A stretch of DNA of 64,000 nucleotides from Nitrobacter sp051535215 (GTDB lineage Bacteria > Pseudomonadota > Alphaproteobacteria > Rhizobiales > Xanthobacteraceae): positions 74,242 to 138,241 of the forward strand of contig NZ_JBPPLY010000008.1 in NCBI RefSeq assembly GCF_051535215.1, given 5' to 3'. This document shows, in pieces, positions 7,998 to 16,210 of the stretch (the first letter of the stretch is position 1; every line of letters starts with the position of its first letter). The notes beneath the pieces are model-generated. The model did no database searches. It was not told where the DNA came from and saw only the letters and a program-made list of their open reading frames with translations. The translations under genes and the position numbers were made by a program.

Positions 7998-9404
7998 CTA
8001 TTGCATCGCGGGGTGTAACACTTGCTTCTCTAGTGCCTTGTCCCTGATAGATTCGATGCGGTCAATTTGATCTTTGCTCAGCATTTTCTTGAGAGCCGCC
8101 AGCTCAGCGGTTTCCGTGGCGCAAACGTCCTTGTTCGGGCATTGCTTCACTGAAATATTTCGCCACAGAATGGCTTCGGGTATATTGCGCTTCACCAACT
8201 TTCCCTCGGCATGAATATAGGCGAGCGTCTGAAAGCCTGCGGTCAGCCCCGCCTTCGCTGCCTTTTCCGCGAAGGACGGAACTTTGTTTTTCAGTTCTGG
8301 ATCGGTCGCGTACTTGGCTCCATACCATGCCAGTGCCGCATAGCCAGACATCAATCCATCGGCGATGAATTTCTCGGCGGCTGGCTGCACGCCTGCATCG
8401 CCCCGTGCGGCCATCGCGAGCAAATCGGGACCAGACGGGCCTAACTGTCGCGGATCAATTTTCGCGTTGCGCAGCACGGTCAGTGCATCGGGGACAGCCT
8501 CGCGTCCCGCGGCGGCCAGCAAGGACTCCGCTTCCGCGCCATTGGCTGGCAGAAGTTTTCCTTCGTTATAGATACGGGCGAGGACCATGCGCGCATTCGG
8601 ATTGCCCTGGTCCACGGCCCTGCGCAGATAGTCGAGGCCCATGCCATGATCGGCGGCAACGCGGCCACGGCCGTTGAGATACAGGTTTGCCAGTTCCGCC
8701 GACGCCAGAGCTAATCCGCGCTTCGATAGGCCGTCGAGCAGCGCCACAATATCCCCGTCAGGATTTTCACGAACGCGTTCGCGCAAGAAGCCAAAGACTG
8801 TCGAATCGAGCGCCGCTTCGCTGACATTCAGCGCGCTCCTGAGTTCGGCGAAAGGATCCTTGGGCTGCGGTAGCGGCCTCGCATCGGAAGCGCCTGATTT
8901 GGAGATCGCGTCTTGAGGATTCAGGCGTGCGATTTCGGTCTCTTTCACAATTGGCCGGGGTTGACGCGGTGATATCTCCTGCTTTGCTGGCTCCTCAACG
9001 CGTTGACTGGCACTCGTGCCTCTCTGGTCGGCTTGACGCTGCGGATCGCTCTGTCCAGTCGCATTGACTTCCACGTTCTTCTGCGAGGCATTGATCTGGG
9101 TAGGCTGGTCGGCACTTCCGCTTATGGTTTGATTCTTCGGATCTACGGGATCCGTTTTTATCTCTGAGCCGCGCGGCCAGAATGCGATGCTTCCCGCCAG
9201 CACGACGCCGAAGCACAGCGCGCCAATGAGGGGCAGCGTGACGTTTCTCCTCGGCGCGGGCTCCACGTTGGATTGCAATCCAGTGTCGGCCTGACTCGCC
9301 GTGCTCGCCGCTTTGGCAATAGGCTCGCCGCAGATCGGGCACGCCGACAGACCATCGGCGTCGAAGATGTGACCCTGCCTGCATCGGGCCATTTGAACGG
9401 TCAT
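7998..9404 (-). CDS. Zinc ribbon - TM - Sel1-type repeat protein (second copy)
   Basis: 468 aa. Residues 7-28 form a short zinc ribbon (CRQGH...DADGLSACPICGEPI). A single TM (~55-75, VTLPLIGALCFGVVLAGSIAF) is followed by a Gln/Ser/Pro-rich low-complexity linker and then Sel1/TPR-like helical repeats (for example LASAELANLYLNGRGRVAAD). The predicted topology puts the ribbon in the cytoplasm and the repeats outside, where they could act as a protein-protein scaffold. It is the last gene of a minus-strand run that starts with the MotA-like gene at 13463, and it lies 69 bp downstream of a similarly built paralogue. No enzymatic domain is visible. Confidence 0.8.
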   Translation of the reverse strand: MTVQMARCRQGHIFDADGLSACPICGEPIAKAASTASQADTGLQSNVEPAPRRNVTLPLIGALCFGVVLAGSIAFWPRGSEIKTDPVDPKNQTISGSADQPTQINASQKNVEVNATGQSDPQRQADQRGTSASQRVEEPAKQEISPRQPRPIVKETEIARLNPQDAISKSGASDARPLPQPKDPFAELRSALNVSEAALDSTVFGFLRERVRENPDGDIVALLDGLSKRGLALASAELANLYLNGRGRVAADHGMGLDYLRRAVDQGNPNARMVLARIYNEGKLLPANGAEAESLLAAAGREAVPDALTVLRNAKIDPRQLGPSGPDLLAMAARGDAGVQPAAEKFIADGLMSGYAALAWYGAKYATDPELKNKVPSFAEKAAKAGLTAGFQTLAYIHAEGKLVKRNIPEAILWRNISVKQCPNKDVCATETAELAALKKMLSKDQIDRIESIRDKALEKQVLHPAMQ

Positions 9405-9473
9405 ATCCGATCCCCACTTCCGGCTCTGACGTCGCCCGGCGATGGACCGGCTGACACCCTGACGTTTCCAATA

Positions 9474-10949
9474 CTACCGGGTCTGTGCCCTTTTTGGGAG
9501 AGTTCGAATACCCTTCAGGAGGAAGCCAAGGTCCTGATATTGTTCCGGCGAGAGAACTCCAACGATTGAAGCGACGATCTTGTCGATCCTCTGCACCTCA
9601 TCCGCGAAGATGGCGTTCTCGCGGGCGAGATAGATGAGAGCCGCCGCCTCCACGGGATTCTTCGATGTCCTGACCCCGTCCGCCGACCAGTTCGCGAGAT
9701 TGACCAGGGCCGGCGGCGAATAAAGGCGCCCCGCGACGATCATCAATTCGCGACCGCGCGCAAGATCAGCTGGGACGCCGCTCCCGAACGATGTGAAATT
9801 CCCGACCCACAGGAAACCGGCGGTGGTCTTCTGCTCCAGCAATTTCACCGCGACCTGGTAAGCATCGCCATAGGAGCGCCCGAGCGCGCGGTCGAGATCT
9901 ATCACCGTGGGCGCGTAGTCCGAATGCGGAATACCAAGCTCCGCCAGGAGCTTCAGCGCCTCGCCACGCTCCTCCTTGCCGGCGCGCATGAGCCAGGCCT
10001 TACCCTTTTCGGGGTCCGCCGACACGCCTGGATAGTCGCCTTTGAGATAGATGTTCGCGAGACGCAACTGGGCAGTATAGAGGCCCGCCTCGGCCGCCAC
10101 GGTCATCCGGCGAAGCCCCTCCGCAGCATCCTGTTGAACACCATCGCCCTGTTGGAGCATGACGCCATACCAATAGTTCGCCGCCGGATTACTTTTTGCG
10201 ATCTCGGATGTGAACCACGCCTTGGCCAGCCAGAATTCCTTACGGTCATAGGCGTAATAACCGCGTGACGTTGCCAGCAATTCCCGCGCAAGCGGGGACA
10301 GGGCGTATTTCTCCTCGAAGGCCAGCGCGATCGGGTCCCGAAAATCGATGGCGGATCCGGGCTGCTGACCGGATGACGGGCGTCCCGGAGCTTGCTCCAG
10401 AGCGGCTTGCTGCTGGCCCGGCTGATTTGTATTTCCGCTGGCATCCGCGACGGGCTTCCTAGCGACCGGAGGAACAACCGTTTGCGCCGGGGCGCCTTGC
10501 TTCGGTTGCGCGACATTTTCCGAGGTTAAGTTGTCAGGGACGACGGCCTTCTTGTCAGATTGCCCCGCGATGCGATCCCTACCGGCATCGGGCTTAGCTT
10601 CATCCCGCTTGATCGCCTCCTGCATTTGCCGTTCGTTCGCACATCCCGGCCGGCCGCAATCACCGACGTTTGACGGTGACATCCGAAACAGGATCGCGCC
10701 GGCTGCCAGCACTAACAGCGCCGCAGCCGTCATGGTGATGGCCTTTATGTTAAGTTGGGACGGCGCGCGCTTCTGCGTCCCCGGCCCGAGCGACGGCGAT
10801 GCTGAATCTCCATCGCCCGGCGACGGCGTTTCCGCCTGAGCAGCAGGAACCTCGCCACAAATCGGGCAGGCCGCGCTCGAAGCGTCAAAGAAGTGGCCTT
10901 GGCTGCAACGAAGAAGCCGTCCTGACGCCCCGTTCGACATAGACGTCAC
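9474..10949 (-). CDS. Zinc ribbon - TM - Sel1-type repeat protein (first copy)
   Basis: 491 aa. The N-terminal zinc ribbon (CSQGHFFDASSAACPICGE) is followed by one TM (~70-90, ITMTAAALLVLAAGAILF), a long charged and Gln/Pro-rich linker (~95-210), and Sel1-like repeats such as AANYWYGVMLQQGDGVQQD and LANIYLKGDYPG. It has the same architecture as the next gene at 9404 but the sequences have diverged, so this is an old duplication. It is in one orientation with the MotB-like gene, 67 bp downstream of it. Sel1 repeats commonly act as adaptors in signalling or envelope complexes. A role with the MotAB-like channel is inferred only from position. Confidence 0.8.
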   Translation of the reverse strand: MTSMSNGASGRLLRCSQGHFFDASSAACPICGEVPAAQAETPSPGDGDSASPSLGPGTQKRAPSQLNIKAITMTAAALLVLAAGAILFRMSPSNVGDCGRPGCANERQMQEAIKRDEAKPDAGRDRIAGQSDKKAVVPDNLTSENVAQPKQGAPAQTVVPPVARKPVADASGNTNQPGQQQAALEQAPGRPSSGQQPGSAIDFRDPIALAFEEKYALSPLARELLATSRGYYAYDRKEFWLAKAWFTSEIAKSNPAANYWYGVMLQQGDGVQQDAAEGLRRMTVAAEAGLYTAQLRLANIYLKGDYPGVSADPEKGKAWLMRAGKEERGEALKLLAELGIPHSDYAPTVIDLDRALGRSYGDAYQVAVKLLEQKTTAGFLWVGNFTSFGSGVPADLARGRELMIVAGRLYSPPALVNLANWSADGVRTSKNPVEAAALIYLARENAIFADEVQRIDKIVASIVGVLSPEQYQDLGFLLKGIRTLPKRAQTR

Positions 10950-11016
10950 TTCCTATGCTCGCAGCGAAGCCGGCCGGGTCGATCGGGAACACGAACGCCA
11001 AGGGCACACGACACGA

Positions 11017-12681
11017 TTACTTGCCATAGCGAGCCTCGTAACGGACAAAGGCGGAATTTAGGGATCCCAAGGCGTAGACACGCTGACGGATCATTTTCCT
11101 GATGACGCTCACCAGCTCGGGCGGCGTTCGTAGTTCCGATCTTGTGCGAGTTCGTAGGAACTGCTTCGGCGCATCGGTGGCAGATGTCTGGATTTGCTGG
11201 TCGATCGCGGTATCGTCGGGAATGGCATCGCCGCTTGCGGTCAACCCGGCGCGGATATAGGCGACATCGGGCGCGTTGAGCGACGATTTCCAGATGCCCG
11301 CTTCATCGGATGACAGCGCGCCCTGTTTGACGGCAGCATCAACGACATCGCGGAATTCCTGGAAAAGATCTTTTGCGGCCTGCGGCAGATCGTCGGCTGG
11401 CGTGGGGCGATCTTTTAAATCCCGCCAGCGTTCCTCGAACGCCTGAAACGTCAGGCGACGTTGCGCGACCAGTCGGAATATCTCACTCCGAACCGCGTAG
11501 GGCGGCCCCTTCCGCTGCACGATTTCGTAGATCGGAGGGATGGAACTCAACGAACCATCAGGGGATTGCGGCGGGTCCTTTGCGGGAAACACCGAGAGCC
11601 AGCGGAACGCATCACTCACGGTTGCCGTGCCGTTCGCCATCTCGTCGAACACCGCCGCCGGCGCCTCGCCAGCGTCGATAGTGGTATTGATGCTGGCGAT
11701 AAACGCCTCCTTCATGCCATCGCGCGGCGCGTCGAAACCATCACCGCGGCCCGCAGTGTAACAAAGCAATGTCTCGCAGGGAGATGCCATGAAGTCAGAC
11801 ATGATTTTATCCCAAGGCACCTTCGTGGGATCGAGATCACCGAACTTCCCATCCGCACGCTTTGGCCGGTAGATGAGCTTGACAGGGTCGCGATCCGACA
11901 AGGCCAAGCTCGTCTGGTAATACTGACCAGATTTCACTGTCAGCGTTGCCACGACATCACACTTGCGCGCTTCAGCCTTCGCAAGGCCGATCGGATTGCG
12001 AAGCTTGACCCACAGTTGCAGGTTTTCTGCGGCATTATTGTCGGGCGTCTTCCACCAGAGATGCCCCGACGTTCGTGTTGGGTCGGGAGCCACCGTGCCT
12101 CCAAATCGTTCGTCGGTCCAGAATGGTCCTTGGATCTGGCGGGTCGGGGGCGGCTGCTTCCTGCCGGTCGCGGCGTCGACGTAGTCGCTGTAGAGGTAAA
12201 GCTCGAAGACCATGCCGGGGCAATTGGCCCATGAAATAGCGGCGACCGTTGCGGGCTGCTCGAAAGTCTTGCGTATTTCGAGCTCCTGCTTGAGCCGTGC
12301 GACCTCGGCTTCCAATTCCTCGCGCGTCTTTCGTAACCGTTGCACTTCGGCGAGCGTCTGGTTGAGTTCGTTGCGCAGCAGTGCGATCTGGTCGTTCAAC
12401 GCGGCGAGTTCGCTTTGCAGCGATTCGACCTTGCGCAACAGGTCGTCGATCTCCTGATCGGTCAACCGGCCCTTCTTCAGCTTCTCGGCGATTTCGTTGA
12501 CACTCGATGACGCCTGATTGATCGCCGCCTGCGCCTTGTCAGCGCTCTGGCTGTTGTTCACGACCAAGATATAGTGCGGCAGCATGATCACGACGAGCAC
12601 GAGAAACGCGCCCATCGCCTTGGTGATCACCGCCATCAAGGCGACTTCGCCGCCGCCAACCTCCCGCCGTGGCCGTTTCAT
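11017..12681 (-). CDS. MotB-like single-TM protein with coiled coil and large external domain
   Basis: 554 aa from the ATG at 12681, which overlaps the stop of the MotA-like gene (ATGA). A basic N-terminus is followed by one TM (~15-42, ALMAVITKAMGAFLVLVVIM), a long coiled coil (~45-150, heptads of Leu, Glu and Lys) and about 390 residues of unrecognised extracytoplasmic domain. The layout matches stator/ExbD-type partners, but there is no OmpA-like peptidoglycan-binding domain. The Asp that carries protons in MotB, ExbD and TolR is not seen in the TM; a Lys lies near that position. It may form an ion-linked or purely mechanical complex with the upstream channel protein. Confidence 0.7.
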   Translation of the reverse strand: MKRPRREVGGGEVALMAVITKAMGAFLVLVVIMLPHYILVVNNSQSADKAQAAINQASSSVNEIAEKLKKGRLTDQEIDDLLRKVESLQSELAALNDQIALLRNELNQTLAEVQRLRKTREELEAEVARLKQELEIRKTFEQPATVAAISWANCPGMVFELYLYSDYVDAATGRKQPPPTRQIQGPFWTDERFGGTVAPDPTRTSGHLWWKTPDNNAAENLQLWVKLRNPIGLAKAEARKCDVVATLTVKSGQYYQTSLALSDRDPVKLIYRPKRADGKFGDLDPTKVPWDKIMSDFMASPCETLLCYTAGRGDGFDAPRDGMKEAFIASINTTIDAGEAPAAVFDEMANGTATVSDAFRWLSVFPAKDPPQSPDGSLSSIPPIYEIVQRKGPPYAVRSEIFRLVAQRRLTFQAFEERWRDLKDRPTPADDLPQAAKDLFQEFRDVVDAAVKQGALSSDEAGIWKSSLNAPDVAYIRAGLTASGDAIPDDTAIDQQIQTSATDAPKQFLRTRTRSELRTPPELVSVIRKMIRQRVYALGSLNSAFVRYEARYGK

Positions 12682-13463
12682 TTTGCGCTCGCGGGAATGT
12701 AGATGCGGTTGATGAGATTTTTTAGGCAATATTGCCCGGCGGCGTTGAGTGCGCTTTCCTCCTGCTTCTGAACCGCGTGCTGTGCGAAGACGACGATGGC
12801 GCTGATAATCAGCGCCACCAGCGTCGTATAGAACGCAACGGCCATCGCGCCCGTGACCAGGCCAATGTCTGGATTCTTGGGATTGATGTATTCCAGCGCG
12901 ACGGCGATTCCGACCACGGTGCCGATAAATCCGATGGTCGGGATCAACCAGGAGATATAGCGCACATTCTGGTAACGCAGATCGACCCGATGGACCATCA
13001 AATCCAGGCTCGAAGTTAGAATGGCGACGGCTTGGTCGACCGATCGGCTCGCCTGCAACTGGGTGATCGAAATGTCGATCAGATACGGCAGGAAACCGTT
13101 GTCGGCATCATAAAGCGATACCACCCGGCTGCGGATCGGGCCCAGATCGTTCAATTGAAGAACCGACGAGTCGTCTTCAGGCAAAAGCTGAAGATCGAGA
13201 AATTTGGCTTCGTGTTGTGCGACACGCCAGCGCACATAAAGATCGGCGAGGCCTGCCGCGAATATCAGGTAGGTCGCATTCTGGATCGTAAAGGGATAGG
13301 GGAAGATGCTGTACTTCTGATGATCCAGCAGCAAAGCTGCCGCTGCCGACCCGTAGGGCAAAGTGAAGCTGAGTATGGTGATAACCACTATCGCAATGAC
13401 GAGCGCGATGATCATCACTTTGGTATAGTAAGATGGACCTCTCGATTTGGTCGCCCCGCCCAT
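12678..13463 (-). CDS. MotA/TolQ/ExbB-like inner-membrane channel protein
   Basis: 261 aa with four TM segments (~16-37, ~58-78, ~165-190, ~198-226). The last pair carries the family-like pattern WLIPTIGFIGTVVGIAVALE and GAMAVAFYTTLVALIISAIV, with Gly/Thr/Ala-rich small-residue helices like those of the MotA/ExbB proton channels. The cytoplasmic loop between TM2 and TM3 is moderate in size. Its stop overlaps the start of the MotB-like gene, so the two should be made together. It leads a four-gene operon with the two zinc-ribbon/Sel1 proteins. Phage defence (Zorya) also uses MotAB-like pairs, but no ZorC/D-like genes are present here. Confidence 0.75.
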   Translation of the reverse strand: MGGATKSRGPSYYTKVMIIALVIAIVVITILSFTLPYGSAAAALLLDHQKYSIFPYPFTIQNATYLIFAAGLADLYVRWRVAQHEAKFLDLQLLPEDDSSVLQLNDLGPIRSRVVSLYDADNGFLPYLIDISITQLQASRSVDQAVAILTSSLDLMVHRVDLRYQNVRYISWLIPTIGFIGTVVGIAVALEYINPKNPDIGLVTGAMAVAFYTTLVALIISAIVVFAQHAVQKQEESALNAAGQYCLKNLINRIYIPASAK

Positions 13464-13628
13464 TTCAAATCAACTCCGATCAATTGATCATCGGCCCCAC
13501 GAATACGCGTAGGGCATCCACTATCGCCTCGGTTGCCCGTTGAAAACAAAGCTCGCTCCGCCAGACGTCGGCCCGCGCCATATGCCTGCCCTTTCCTCGG
13601 CGTCATTCTGAACGGATGATAGCCCTAT

Positions 13629-13964
13629 CTAAAGTTCCAATTCTATTCGAACCTGCCCATTTGACGCCTCCACGGCTGAAACGCGCGCCGAAATGGTTCG
13701 GAGACCAAACTTGAACATCGCCATGGTATAGGTAGCGATGGCTCGCTCGGCTGCGTGAATGTGATCCGGATTGCTCGTCCAAAACGACATCCGGACGACT
13801 TTCATTTCAGGATCAAGCTTCCTCGCTTTCTGAAAGCACTCGAAGCGGGCGACAATACCGCCATACCAGCCACAATCGACCTGCGCGCCCGCCAAGGAAG
13901 CCCCCAGCAAGCTGCCAAATCCGGCCGCAAGCAACACCAGACAAATATCGCGTGGCACCCACAT
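13629..13964 (-). CDS. Small secreted hypothetical protein
   Basis: 111 aa from an ATG at 13964, chosen because GGGGAGG lies about 9 nt upstream and because it places a clean signal peptide at the start (ICLVLLAAGFGSLLGASLAGAQ). The mature part is about 85 residues with two Cys near its N-terminus (CGWYGGIVARFECF) and ends in alternating polar strands. It is probably periplasmic. The frame continues upstream, but that part overlaps the plus-strand DUF4189 gene and looks like shadow. The family is not recognised. Confidence 0.6.
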   Translation of the reverse strand: MWVPRDICLVLLAAGFGSLLGASLAGAQVDCGWYGGIVARFECFQKARKLDPEMKVVRMSFWTSNPDHIHAAERAIATYTMAMFKFGLRTISARVSAVEASNGQVRIELEL

Positions 13965-14219
13965 GTATGCCTGACCTCCCCGGAGAAGGTGAAGCAGGTA
14001 CCGTACCATGCCTATTGCCTGCCATTTCCCGGCATTGCTCCGGGAGCCTCGACGGCCACCTACTGCGACAATCTCCATGAGCACTTCCGGCGGGTACTGG
14101 GCAACACGCGGCCGACCGGCATGGAAATCGTGGCGTCCGCCACGGCAGGAAATGCCGGGCAATGGGCCTTCCCTGCGGACCGGCCCATGAAAGCCCTCCC
14201 ACGAATACAGGAGGTCTTC

Positions 14220-14684
14220 ATGCCGCAATATCCATTCAACGCCATTCTCGGCGGAGCTGTTCTGGCCTTCGCCGCGATCTCCGGCCCACCAGCCCAAGCT
14301 GCCTGTCCGGCGGCGTGCCTGTCGTTTTTTTCTGAATCCTTCTGCCGGGCCTGCAGTATAGACTCGCAACCGCAATCGCGGAGCAGCTTCGGCGCGATCG
14401 CCTTGGACCGAGGCTCGGGATCATACGGTTATTCCTTCGAATGGGATACGTGGGACGGTGCCGAGGCCGCGGCCATGCGGGAATGTCGCAGCCATGTCGA
14501 CAGCCGGGGCGGCTGTTCGATCGTCCTCTGGTTTTCGGGAGCCTGCGGAGCACTGGCGCAGGCAGGCTCGAACTGGGCAACAGCTTGGGCGGGTTCATCC
14601 CGTGATGCCGCTGCCCGTGCTCGCGGTATCTGCGAAAGCAAGGGTACGGCGTGCAAGGTCAGCCGCACAGTCTGTTCCTTCTAG
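14220..14684 (+). CDS. Secreted DUF4189-like protein
   Basis: 154 aa, preceded by a strong AGGAGG site 5 nt before the ATG. A signal peptide (NAILGGAVLAFAAISGPPAQA) leads to a Cys-rich mature domain with the DUF4189-like layout FGAIALDRGSGSYGYSF, AAAMRECRSH, GGCSIVLWFSGACGALAQ and a final C...C pair. At least eight Cys in the mature part suggest disulfides in the periplasm or outside. The biochemical role of DUF4189 is not established. It is the first gene of a plus-strand series of envelope proteins. Confidence 0.75.
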   Translation: MPQYPFNAILGGAVLAFAAISGPPAQAACPAACLSFFSESFCRACSIDSQPQSRSSFGAIALDRGSGSYGYSFEWDTWDGAEAAAMRECRSHVDSRGGCSIVLWFSGACGALAQAGSNWATAWAGSSRDAAARARGICESKGTACKVSRTVCSF

Positions 14685-14795
14685 CAAGACCGGAATTGGA
14701 ACGACGACACTCGCAAAACCGACAAGACTCTTGTCGCTGACGATGCGCATTTGCTGCATCAGGTCACAGCACGAAAATGAACGAGCCGAGATCCC

Positions 14796-14813
14796 AGGCA
14801 ATCACAGGCAATC
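14796..14813. repeat. GCAAT 10-bp-period repeat, copy 1
   Basis: Two GGCAATC units lie with exact 10-bp spacing (GCAAT at 14798 and 14808) in the gap upstream of the gene at 14872. Similar pairs or triplets occur in three other gaps of this region. Confidence 0.6.
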
Positions 14814-14871
14814 GATATCCGGCTCATTTGCTGTTAGGCGCCATTGGCAAACACGAGGTTTACCACAAGGT

Positions 14872-15234
14872 ATGAGCTCCATGAAAAGTCTATCTATGCG
14901 GGGGCGAAGTCAGATCTTTGGCGCAACGCTCGCCATCGTTATCTCGATCCCAGCAATCATTTACTCGGTTGACGAAAGCGCCGCTGAACAAACTCGCATC
15001 AGTGGCGCTGGTGGTTACACATGCAGAATCTTTGCCGAGCGCGCCATAACCTCTACACGGCTTGAGGCCATCCAGTGGACCATTGGATATCTTTCCGGCC
15101 GCATCACCGCGGATCCTGGCGCGTGGCATCGTGATTTTCACGGCGTGGAGGGCATCACACAAGCCGTCATAGCCTACTGCCGACGCAAACCTCATGCGCC
15201 AATTGTCGAAGCTGCGGACTGGTTCTTCGAATAG
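14872..15234 (+). CDS. Small secreted hypothetical protein
   Basis: 120 aa. The N-terminus is MSSMKSLSMRGRSQIF followed by a signal-like hydrophobic stretch (GATLAIVISIPAIIYSV). The mature part of about 85 residues has two Cys (YTCRIF and AYCRRK) and a pattern (W..GYLSGRI ... AYCRRKP ... VEAADWFFE) that recalls small immunity or chaperone-like periplasmic proteins of the Rap1a/HdeA kind. That resemblance is weak. The next gene starts 22 bp downstream, so the two are probably co-transcribed. Confidence 0.6.
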   Translation: MSSMKSLSMRGRSQIFGATLAIVISIPAIIYSVDESAAEQTRISGAGGYTCRIFAERAITSTRLEAIQWTIGYLSGRITADPGAWHRDFHGVEGITQAVIAYCRRKPHAPIVEAADWFFE

Positions 15235-15256
15235 CCCGCGATCGAAAGGATCAAGC

Positions 15257-15784
15257 ATGAGCATTCGTGCAACAGCGATGTGCCTTGCGCTACTACCGTT
15301 TTTCGATGTCTGCCGAGCGGATGACTGCGTGGGACATCCAACACCGGAGCCGCCGCTCCCGTTAGAACAATTCAAGGTCGTGTCTGCATTCGGGGCACGT
15401 CGTAACCCATTTTCGGGGCGATTGGCATTTCACACAGGCGTCGACTTGAAAGGACCTCCGTCCGCGGCGGTTTCGAACATGTTCGACGGGCGCGTTGTCG
15501 GTCTGGAGGTGGAAAGTGGCGGCACGTTCACGATCACCATCCAGCATTGCGGTGGATGGGTGAGTGAGTACCGACATGTCGTCGATCCGGCTGTCGCGGT
15601 TGGCCATACGGTATTGCGCGGCTGGCGGTTGGCGAGCACGCCTCGTCGGAGCGAACCAAACCACGGAGCTCGTGTTCATATTGGCCTCTCGTTGAACGGT
15701 AGACCCGTCGATCCTGTTCCCTTGTTTGCCGGCGAAGCGAATAGCACTGCCGTTCCTCTTCATCGCGGGGCCATGCCGCAGTAA
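15257..15784 (+). CDS. Secreted M23/LytM-like protein, possibly inactive
   Basis: 175 aa, with the start at 15257 giving a short signal peptide (ATAMCLALLPFFDVCRA). The domain has the LytM/M23 layout: VVSAFGARRNPFSGRLAFH, the first zinc pair HTGVD (His59, Asp63), then GARVHIGLSL near the end. In active M23 peptidases the last motif is HxH. Here the first position is Arg139 and only His141 remains, so peptidoglycan hydrolysis is doubtful. It may be a regulator of cell-wall enzymes, as several degenerate LytM factors are. It lies 9 bp upstream of the zinc-ribbon membrane protein gene, in an apparent operon. Confidence 0.75.
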   Translation: MSIRATAMCLALLPFFDVCRADDCVGHPTPEPPLPLEQFKVVSAFGARRNPFSGRLAFHTGVDLKGPPSAAVSNMFDGRVVGLEVESGGTFTITIQHCGGWVSEYRHVVDPAVAVGHTVLRGWRLASTPRRSEPNHGARVHIGLSLNGRPVDPVPLFAGEANSTAVPLHRGAMPQ

Positions 15785-15793
15785 GGTAACGAC

Positions 15794-16177
15794 ATGCAGG
15801 CACCGCCACCCCGTTGGAAAGTCATAGCCTGGCTAATGCTTGGCATTGTACTGGCTGTACTTCCCTTCGTCGGCGGAGCCAGTCCAATCCCGCGCCTCGG
15901 CGGCCTCATCGGCGTTGGGGCTTGGCTCCTGGTTTCAATGATGTTTCTGCGTCGCCGAGAGCAAGGTGGAATGCCCTCGCCAGTTAAGTGCACAGGAGGG
16001 CTCCCGCCCCCAGAGGATTCCCATGAGTATCCACCTGCGCCGGCACCCACACCAAATCAAACGACGGAAGCAGCTCCTTATATGGTCCGTTGCCGGCAAG
16101 GTCACGTTGTTGACGCCAGTCGTCTTTCAGCGTGCCCCGTTTGCGGCGATCCTATTGCCGACGCTGGCACGGATTGA
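15794..16177 (+). CDS. Two-TM protein with C-terminal zinc ribbon
   Basis: 127 aa. Two TM helices (~10-27 and ~35-51) are followed by a Pro-rich linker and a C-terminal zinc ribbon, VRCRQGHVVDASRL then SACPVCGDPI. This ribbon is nearly the same as the N-terminal one of the two Sel1 proteins at 7998 and 9474, so three proteins of this region share it. With two TMs both ends should be on the same, presumably cytoplasmic, side, the same side as the other ribbons. It ends 33 bp from a convergent gene. Confidence 0.7.
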   Translation: MQAPPPRWKVIAWLMLGIVLAVLPFVGGASPIPRLGGLIGVGAWLLVSMMFLRRREQGGMPSPVKCTGGLPPPEDSHEYPPAPAPTPNQTTEAAPYMVRCRQGHVVDASRLSACPVCGDPIADAGTD

Positions 16178-16210
16178 TGCCACGCCATGTCGTAGCCGCA
16201 GAGAGGGAGT

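Noticed and set aside
7998..13463. Zorya anti-phage system
   Set aside because: A MotA/MotB-like pair is present, but there is no ZorC, ZorD or ZorE-like gene and the MotB-like protein lacks an OmpA-like domain and the conserved Asp.
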